The notes below the pieces were generated by a model. It had not been told where the DNA came from, searched no databases, and saw nothing but the letters and a program-made list of their open reading frames with translations. A stretch of DNA of 64,000 nucleotides, from positions 62,001 to 126,000 of the forward strand of contig JBBRYM010000008.1 of NCBI GenBank assembly GCA_038237625.1, given 5' to 3'. The stretch is from JAWVFM01 sp038237625 (GTDB lineage: Bacteria; Actinomycetota; Thermoleophilia; Solirubrobacterales; 70-9). Positions 58,610 to 64,000 of this stretch are shown piece by piece. Numbering within the stretch: position 1 is the first letter of the stretch; the number at the start of each line of letters is the position of its first letter. Made by a program: the position numbers and the translations under genes.

Positions 58610-60490
58610 ATGTGCGGCATCGCGGGGGTCGTGGCTGACGAGCCGGGCGACCAGCGAGCGGTCGTCGAAAGCCAGCTCGCGACGCTCCAGCACCGCGGTC
58701 CCGACGCCAGTGGCATCTTCGCCGAAGGCTCGGCTGCGATCGGCCAGAATCGCCTCGCGATCATCGACCTCCTGACCGGCGACCCGCCGATCACGAACGA
58801 GGACGGCACGGTGGCGGTCGCGCTCAACGGTGAGATCTACAACTTCCGCGAGCTACGGGTGGAGTTGCTCGGCCGCGGCCACGAGTTGCGCTCACGCGGC
58901 GATACCGAGGTGATCGCCCATCTCGCCGAAGAGCTGGAGCCGGTCGAGCTCGCACGGCGCCTCGACGGCATGTTCGCCTTCGCCGCCTGGGACGAGCGCC
59001 GCGGGCGCCTCGTCCTCGGTCGCGACCGGGTGGGCAAGAAGCCGCTCTACTACTGGTGCGCCGGCGGGCGGCTCGTCTTCGGGAGCGAGATCAAGGCCCT
59101 GCTCGCCGATGCGTCGGTACCGCGGCGACTGGACGCCGGCGCGATCCCCGCCTACCTTAGCTTCGGCTACGTGCCCACCCCGCGGACGTTCTTCGAGGAC
59201 GTGCGCAGCCTCCCCCCCGGCCACGTGCTGTCGTTCGAGCCCGGCGGAGAGCCCCTGATCGAGCGCTACTGGCAGCCCCGTCTCGCGGGAGTCGACGGCA
59301 CCGCGCATCTCGATCTCTCGCTTGACGAGGCTGCCGCCCAGGTCCGCTCGAGCCTCGAGGCGGCCGTCGGTCGGCGCCTGATCTCCGACGTGCCGCTGGG
59401 CGCCTTCCTAAGCGGCGGCATCGACTCCAGCGCGGTGGTCGCGATCATGGCCTCGCAGCTCGATCGGCCCGTCCAGACGTTCACGATCGGGTTCGAGGAT
59501 CAGGAGGGCTTCGACGAGCGACCGTACGGCAGGCTCGTCGCCGACCGCTACGGCGCCGACCATCACGAATTCGTCGTCCAGCCCGAGGCGGTCGACCTCG
59601 TCGAGCGCCTCGTCTGGCATCACGACCAGCCGTTCGGCGACTCGAGCGCGGTCCCGACCTTCCTGTTGAGCGAGCTAACCCGCGGTCATGTGACCGTCGC
59701 GCTCTCCGGCGACGGCGGAGACGAGGCCTTCGCGGGCTATGAGCGCTTCGCAGCCGGCGTCGCCGCGCGCCGCTTCGCCGCCATGCCGGCGCCGCTTCGC
59801 ACGACCGTGCGCGGAGCCCTGGGGTTGCTGCCGGCGAGGGCTATAGGGGGCCGCGGCGCGAGCCTGGGGCGCTTCGCAGGCGTCGCCGGGCGCGGGCTCC
59901 CGGACGCATATCGCGCCTGGATCAGCTACGTGCAGGACGACGAGCGCGAGGCGCTCATCGACGGTCGCGCCAGCGACTGGGGGCTGGACGACTACCGGGC
60001 GATCTGGGAGTCATCCGCTGGAGCCCGTCCGCTCGATCGCCTGCTCGATCTCAACCTGCGCACCTACCTCCTCGACGACCTGCTGGTCAAGACCGACCGA
60101 ATGAGCATGGCCCACGGGCTGGAGGTGCGCTGTCCCTTCCTCGATACCGAGCTGCTGGCGTTCGCTGCGCGGTTGCCCCCAGCGCTGAAGGCCCGCGGGC
60201 TGAGCTTGAAGCGGGTGTTGAAGGCGGCGGTCGCCGATCTCCTGCCCGGCGAGATCCTCCGCCGGCCCAAGCGCGGCTTCGGCGTCCCCCTGGATCGCTG
60301 GTTTCGCGAGGACCTGCGCGGCTACGTCGCGGGCACCCTGGGGGCCCCTGACGCTCGCCTGAAGGACCACCTGGCCCCGGACGCGATCGAGCGCGTGATC
60401 GCCGAGCACGATGCGGGCGATCGCAACCACGGGCACGCCCTGTGGACGCTCCTCACCCTCGAGGTCTTCCTGCGGCGCGAGGGCTGGTGA
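58610..60490 (+). CDS. asnB: Asparagine synthase (glutamine-hydrolysing)
   Basis: 626 residues. The N-terminal glutaminase starts MCGIAGVVAD with Cys2 as nucleophile, and continues with LQHRGPDASG, NGEIYNFRELR and RSRGDTEVI. The synthetase domain has the PP-loop FLSGGIDSSAVVAI (about residue 268), SGDGGDEAFAGYERF and LRRPKRGFGVPLDRW. In surface-polysaccharide loci such proteins amidate glycan acids or other substrates; asparagine synthesis itself is also possible. It is divergent from the exporter permease across 195 bp with no other gene. Confidence 0.92.
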   Translation: MCGIAGVVADEPGDQRAVVESQLATLQHRGPDASGIFAEGSAAIGQNRLAIIDLLTGDPPITNEDGTVAVALNGEIYNFRELRVELLGRGHELRSRGDTEVIAHLAEELEPVELARRLDGMFAFAAWDERRGRLVLGRDRVGKKPLYYWCAGGRLVFGSEIKALLADASVPRRLDAGAIPAYLSFGYVPTPRTFFEDVRSLPPGHVLSFEPGGEPLIERYWQPRLAGVDGTAHLDLSLDEAAAQVRSSLEAAVGRRLISDVPLGAFLSGGIDSSAVVAIMASQLDRPVQTFTIGFEDQEGFDERPYGRLVADRYGADHHEFVVQPEAVDLVERLVWHHDQPFGDSSAVPTFLLSELTRGHVTVALSGDGGDEAFAGYERFAAGVAARRFAAMPAPLRTTVRGALGLLPARAIGGRGASLGRFAGVAGRGLPDAYRAWISYVQDDEREALIDGRASDWGLDDYRAIWESSAGARPLDRLLDLNLRTYLLDDLLVKTDRMSMAHGLEVRCPFLDTELLAFAARLPPALKARGLSLKRVLKAAVADLLPGEILRRPKRGFGVPLDRWFREDLRGYVAGTLGAPDARLKDHLAPDAIERVIAEHDAGDRNHGHALWTLLTLEVFLRREGW

Positions 60491-60500
60491 GGCGCCGGGC

Positions 60501-61175
60501 TTATGAAGGTCCGGTCCGCTCCGGTCGCCAGGTGACGCCGGAGGCGACGGTGCGCGCGGGAACCCCCGCCGCGACAGAGCCGGCGGCGATCGACCCAGCG
60601 ACGACTGAGCCGGCGCCGATCACCGCGTCCGCCTCGATGCGGCTTCCCTTGAGCACCAGCGTGCGGGCGCCCACCCAGACGTGGGGACCGATGTCGACAT
60701 CGGCGGCCGGGTTAAGGCGCCGGCCGCTCGCGCTGTCGATGATCGAATGCGAGTCACCGTTTCGGACCTCGATCCCGGTCGAGAGAAGGCAGCCCTCTCC
60801 TACCGTGATCCGACACCCTTCGCTTGCGCCGAACTCCGCCCCGTAAATCGAGGTCCGCTCGCCGATCTCGACGAAGCAGCCTTCGTCGAAGAAGTGAAAC
60901 GCGCCCGCGTGGATGCGGACATGGCTGCCGATCACGAGACGATGCGCGCGGCCCTCCATCGAGATCTCCACGTTCGAGATCCGCGCCTGGGGAGCGATGA
61001 CGACGCGGTGGCCGGCGCCGCGAAGCTTGATTCGCGCTCGCCGCAGGACGGCGCCCCGCGTGTCGACGATATTGTCACGCCCGCGTACCGAGATCCGGGA
61101 GGACATCCGGTTGGCCAGCGGGCGGGCGGCCATGCGGACACGATGTCCGGCGGCACGCGCGAGCGAGCGCAGCAC
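60501..61175 (-). CDS. Hexapeptide-repeat O-acetyltransferase
   Basis: 224 residues. Left-handed beta-helix with hexapeptide repeats (RLVIGSHVRIHAGAFHFF, GCFVEIGERTSIYGAEFGAS, ITVGEGCLLSTGIEVRNGDS) and a WbbJ-type end (HVWVGARTLVLKGSRI then AGSVVAGSIAAGSVAAGVPA). The Ser/His-containing RNGDSHSI is the usual active-site area of serine/sugar acetyltransferases. GTG 61175 is the preferred start; upstream lies the remnant of a methyltransferase gene. Confidence 0.83.
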   Translation of the reverse strand: MLRSLARAAGHRVRMAARPLANRMSSRISVRGRDNIVDTRGAVLRRARIKLRGAGHRVVIAPQARISNVEISMEGRAHRLVIGSHVRIHAGAFHFFDEGCFVEIGERTSIYGAEFGASEGCRITVGEGCLLSTGIEVRNGDSHSIIDSASGRRLNPAADVDIGPHVWVGARTLVLKGSRIEADAVIGAGSVVAGSIAAGSVAAGVPARTVASGVTWRPERTGPS

Positions 61176-61185
61176 GGCCGCGATC

Positions 61186-61470
61186 CTAGCAACCCCACGA
61201 TGGGCGTTCGCGTGGACGAAGCACGCGCAGGAGCTCGCCGGGATTGCCACGAGCTGCTCGAGCTGGCGGTGGACGAACGCCGGGAACCTCGAGGTTCCCG
61301 GCGTGGTAGTAGCCGTCGTAATCGGTGGCCTCGCCCGACGTGGGAAGATGGGCCGTGAACACGGTCCCGCATCTTCGGCAGGCCACGACCCGGAAGCCGT
61401 GGACATCTCCAAGGGTCCGGCTTTCCGAGTGAAGGCAGCCGGGGCACCGCGGAGCCTGCGTGGTAGGCAT
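61186..61470 (-). pseudogene. N-terminal remnant of a zinc-ribbon methyltransferase
   Basis: From ATG 61470: RCPGCLHSESRTLGDVHGFR, then VVACRRCGTVF (two CxxC), the zinc ribbon that opens many sugar methyltransferases, followed by DYDGYYHAGNLEVP. The expected next segment AFVHRQLEQLVAI is present only in another frame; a single extra C in the palindrome at 61277-61304 explains it. No SAM-binding domain follows, so the gene is both frameshifted and truncated. Confidence 0.65.
61277..61304. repeat. 28-bp perfect palindrome
   Basis: ACGCCGGGAACCTC followed directly by its reverse complement. It lies inside the methyltransferase remnant at the place where the reading frame breaks. Removing one C from the right arm restores the frame and makes the palindrome imperfect. 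Confidence 0.93.
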
Positions 61471-61519
61471 GGACGACTGATAACAGACGCGGAGCCCGCA
61501 CTCGGTAAAGCTCCCACGT

Positions 61520-62758
61520 ATGCCCGAAACACTGCGCTCGCTCTACATCTGCTACCTCTCGCTCGAGGATCCGCTCGTCCAGACGCAGGTGGTCGCCTAC
61601 CTGGAGGGGCTCGCGCGCCTGGGGCACAGGATCCACCTGCTTACCTACGAGCCCCAGCTTGATGCCGGACGGCGAAGCGCGCTGCGCGCCGAGCTCGAAG
61701 GGCGAGGCATCGTCTGGCACTCGCTTCGCTACCACAAGCGGCCCTCGCTGCCCGCGACTGCCTATGACGCGCTTGCCGGGGCGCTCCTCGCTACTCGCCT
61801 CGTGCGTCGCCACCGCCTCGAAGCGGTGCACGCTCGAAGTCACGTCCCCGCGGCGAGCGGGCTGCTCGCCAAGCGGCTCACCGGCTGCCGGTTGATCTTC
61901 GACATCCGCGGGCTGATGGGGGAGGAATACGTGGACGCGGGGCGGTGGCGGCGGGACGGGCTCGCCCACCGGATCACCGGCTGGATCCAGAGAGTTGCGA
62001 TCGAGAGAGCCGATGGGATCGTGGTTCTCACGGAGAGCGTGCGACGCCACCTCTTCGGCTCGGACGATCGCCGGACGACCCTCGTCATCCCTTGCTGCGC
62101 GGATGCTCACCGCCTCGCCGAGGACCCAGGCCGGACGGCACGGCTGAGGAAGGATCTCGGGCTTGCGGAGCGAGCGATCGTGGTCTACGTCGGCAAGCTC
62201 ACCGCTCCATACATGGATCGGGAGATGGTCGAGTTCTTCGTCGCGGCCCGGCGCCTCGAGCGTGGACTCGCGTTCCTCGCCTTGACCCAGGCCCCGCCCG
62301 AGAGCCTTGTGGCGGAGCTCGAGCGGGCGGGCGTTTCGGATTCGGACTACCGGATCGCGCGGTGCGAGCCGGCCGAGATCGGCGATTGGCTGGGGATGGC
62401 CGATTTCGCGATCTGCTTCTGCGAACCAACCTTCTCCCGGATCGCCTCCTCGCCGACTAAGATCGGCGAGTACCTCGCGGTCGGCTTGCCGGTGGTCTCG
62501 GGGCCGGGTATCGGCGACGGCGATGAGATCCTGGGGGGGCTGGACGTCGGTGTCATCGTCGAGTCGTTCGATGAACCCGGCTACGAGGCCGCCGCCGAGC
62601 GGATCCGCGAGCTAGCCTCGGATCCGCAATGCCCGGCCCGCTGCCGGCGCGTGGCTCGCAAGACGTTCTCACTGGGGCAGGTCGGCATCCCTCGCTATCA
62701 CCGGCTATACAGCGAGATCGCAGGAATGTCATCCGAGGCGCAATCGAGCCCGCGATGA
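61520..62758 (+). CDS. Family 4 glycosyltransferase
   Basis: 412 residues. LYICYLSLEDPLVQTQVVAY at the N-terminus, VHARSHVPAASGLLAKRLTG, IFDIRGLMGEEYVDAG, GIVVLTESVRRHLFG, YVGKLTAPYMDREMVEFFVA, and the donor site ASSPTKIGEYLAVGLPVVSG. GT-B transferase. Its stop overlaps the next ATG by four bases. Confidence 0.88.
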   Translation: MPETLRSLYICYLSLEDPLVQTQVVAYLEGLARLGHRIHLLTYEPQLDAGRRSALRAELEGRGIVWHSLRYHKRPSLPATAYDALAGALLATRLVRRHRLEAVHARSHVPAASGLLAKRLTGCRLIFDIRGLMGEEYVDAGRWRRDGLAHRITGWIQRVAIERADGIVVLTESVRRHLFGSDDRRTTLVIPCCADAHRLAEDPGRTARLRKDLGLAERAIVVYVGKLTAPYMDREMVEFFVAARRLERGLAFLALTQAPPESLVAELERAGVSDSDYRIARCEPAEIGDWLGMADFAICFCEPTFSRIASSPTKIGEYLAVGLPVVSGPGIGDGDEILGGLDVGVIVESFDEPGYEAAAERIRELASDPQCPARCRRVARKTFSLGQVGIPRYHRLYSEIAGMSSEAQSSPR

Positions 62759-63786
62759 GGGTCGGCTACGCGGCCTACAGCCCGAGCCTCTCCCAACCCG
62801 CCGACCGCCGGCGCTTTCCGTTCTACGCCGAGCGCCGCGGGATCCCCTTCGAGCTGGCCGACCCTGGCCGCGCCTACGACGTTGTCGTCGTCACGCCGCG
62901 GGCCGATCTAACGGTCTGGAGCCGGTATCGGCCCGGCGAGAGCAAGGTCGTCTTCGACATCGTCGATGCCTATCTGGCGATCCCGCGGATGAATCCGAAG
63001 GCACTCCTGAGGGGACCCGCGAAGTTCGCCGCGGGCGAGACGCGACACCCGTTTTTCAGCTATCGGCGCGCGCTCGAGTCGATGCTCGAGCGCGCCGATG
63101 CCACGACCTGCGCAACGCCGGAGCAGGCGGCGGAGATCGCCTCGATCTGCCCCAACGTCCACCCGATCCTCGACTTCCAGTCGCGGCTCATCCGGCGCAC
63201 GAAGAAGGACTACCGCATCGGGACCCCATTCCACTTGGTCTGGGAGGGGCTGGGGGAGAACGTCCGCTGGTTTGGGGAGATCTCCCGGCCGCTCGCGGAG
63301 GTCAACCGCCGCCACCCAATCGCCCTGCATCTGATCACAGCGATCGAGTACCGGGAGCTGGTGCAGCGATTCTGGCGACGCCAGACCTCGAGAATCGCGG
63401 CTCGCCACTTCCGCGACATCCGCCTCTACCAGTGGAGCGAGGAGATGGTCTCGGTCATCGCGACCGCCTGCGACCTCGCGGTAATCCCCCTGCCACTAGG
63501 GCGTCCCCTCGAGCGCGGCAAGCCCGAGAGCAAGCTGATCAGCTTCTGGCGGATGGCGATGCCGACCGTGACCTCGTCGACGCCGGCTTACGCCCGGGCG
63601 ATGAAAGCGGCGGGACAGGACCTGCACTGCAGCTCCGAGGCGGAGTGGACCGAGGCGCTCCTGCGCCTGATCGAGGACCCCGACGCCCGCGAGCGGGCTG
63701 GAAACGGGGGTCACGCCTTCGCCGAGCGGGAGTACGGCGACGATCGCCTGCTGGCGGCGTGGGATCGAGTGTTCGCGAGCCTCTGA
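62755..63786 (+). CDS. Glycosyltransferase-like protein
   Basis: 343 residues. N-terminal RVGYAAYSPSLSQPADRRRF, AYDVVVVTPRADLTVW, VVFDIVDAYLAIPRMNPKAL, and C-terminal GKPESKLISFWRMAMPTVTS, AYARAMKAAGQDL. The fold follows GT-B donor domains, with a short N-domain. ATG 62755 overlaps the upstream stop (ATGA). Function within the glycan locus is inferred. Confidence 0.75.
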   Translation: MRVGYAAYSPSLSQPADRRRFPFYAERRGIPFELADPGRAYDVVVVTPRADLTVWSRYRPGESKVVFDIVDAYLAIPRMNPKALLRGPAKFAAGETRHPFFSYRRALESMLERADATTCATPEQAAEIASICPNVHPILDFQSRLIRRTKKDYRIGTPFHLVWEGLGENVRWFGEISRPLAEVNRRHPIALHLITAIEYRELVQRFWRRQTSRIAARHFRDIRLYQWSEEMVSVIATACDLAVIPLPLGRPLERGKPESKLISFWRMAMPTVTSSTPAYARAMKAAGQDLHCSSEAEWTEALLRLIEDPDARERAGNGGHAFAEREYGDDRLLAAWDRVFASL

Positions 63787-63826
63787 CCTGGAACGCGCGA
63801 GCGACGAGCCCATTATCGTTCCCTTG

Positions 63827-64000
63827 GTGGAGCCATCGCTGAGGGAGCAGCCAGATGTCCGATCCCTCGTGCATGCCCTATGGCGGCGAAAGTGGCTCTT
63901 CCTGGTAATCCTTGTCTCGATCCCGGTCGCCGTCTACCTGATCTCGACTCACATCAGCAAGACCTATCAGGCGACCGCTCTGGTCCGGGTGCAGACGGTC
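63827..64000 (+). CDS. Wzz-like chain-length/polysaccharide co-polymerase (partial)
   Basis: 58 codons before the window ends. REQPDVRSLVHALWRRKWLF, then a transmembrane helix LVILVSIPVAVYLISTHI and SKTYQATALVRVQT. This start is typical of Wzz/CapA-type proteins (cytosolic helix, first membrane helix, YxAxA-type beta start). GTG 63827 is used; TTG 63824 adds one residue. The rest is outside the window. Confidence 0.75.
   Translation, partial: MEPSLREQPDVRSLVHALWRRKWLFLVILVSIPVAVYLISTHISKTYQATALVRVQTV

Noticed and set aside
42744..60490. Lasso-peptide gene cluster (RRE, HPr-kinase-like, nucleotidyltransferase, asparagine-synthase-like)
   Set aside because: No precursor peptide and no transglutaminase-like protease are present, and the asparagine synthase has a complete glutaminase domain and lies 12 kb away.

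Overview
The window is very GC-rich chromosomal DNA from a bacterium, with densely packed, mostly 4-bp-overlapping genes, many GTG/TTG starts, an LAFTG-type sortase signal, MauE, HPr-kinase-like and PqqD-family proteins, and short exported cysteine-rich proteins. This suits a deep-branching actinobacterium, most likely Thermoleophilia (Solirubrobacterales or Gaiellales). The placement is inferred from gene content and style; no rRNA is present to prove it.

Layout. 1-5.2 kb: housekeeping and envelope genes (MscS channel, HAD hydrolase, CPBP protease, L,D-transpeptidase, pyrE, a lipoprotein, a conserved hypothetical). 5.2-9.2 kb: tRNA-Arg(CCT) carrying a 3.86-kb integrative element, bounded by a perfect 41-bp repeat of the 5' half of the tRNA. 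It holds a broken tyrosine integrase, a methyltransferase and several small exported proteins. 9.3-16.4 kb: a secreted beta-helix protein, small exported proteins, galT, a slipin/NfeD pair and a TlpA-like thioredoxin. 16.5-19.5 kb: a DEAH helicase with an acidic insert, and a GerW/YtfJ-like protein. 19.5-30.7 kb: a twelve-gene minus-strand run: rarA, aldehyde dehydrogenase, methyltransferase, ccmABCD (cytochrome c maturation), hemA-hemC-cobA/hemD (heme and siroheme), a SAM hydrolase and birA. 30.7-33.4 kb: M20 peptidase, DUF1385 protein and a membrane protein.

33.4-64 kb is a large surface-polysaccharide locus. It holds a WecA/MraY-like initiating transferase, an O-antigen-ligase/Wzy-like protein, about seven to eight glycosyltransferases, an SDR epimerase with a truncated partner copy, a DegT aminotransferase, two hexapeptide-repeat transferases, methyltransferases, a NodB deacetylase, a Gfo/Idh oxidoreductase, a Wzm/Wzt-type ABC exporter, asparagine synthase and, at the right edge, a Wzz-like chain-length protein. 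A sigma factor with a possible membrane partner lies at about 41 kb.

The most unusual set is at 42.7-46.5 kb: a PF14907-type nucleotidyltransferase, a PqqD-domain protein fused through an internal Tat-like/transmembrane segment to a 12-cysteine domain and a Pro/Thr tail, an HPr-kinase-like protein, and a divergent MauE-thioredoxin fusion. I read this as a candidate system that exports and disulfide-matures a cysteine-rich surface protein, using a peptide-recognition domain and a kinase/nucleotidyltransferase pair. That reading is inference; the domains are visible directly.
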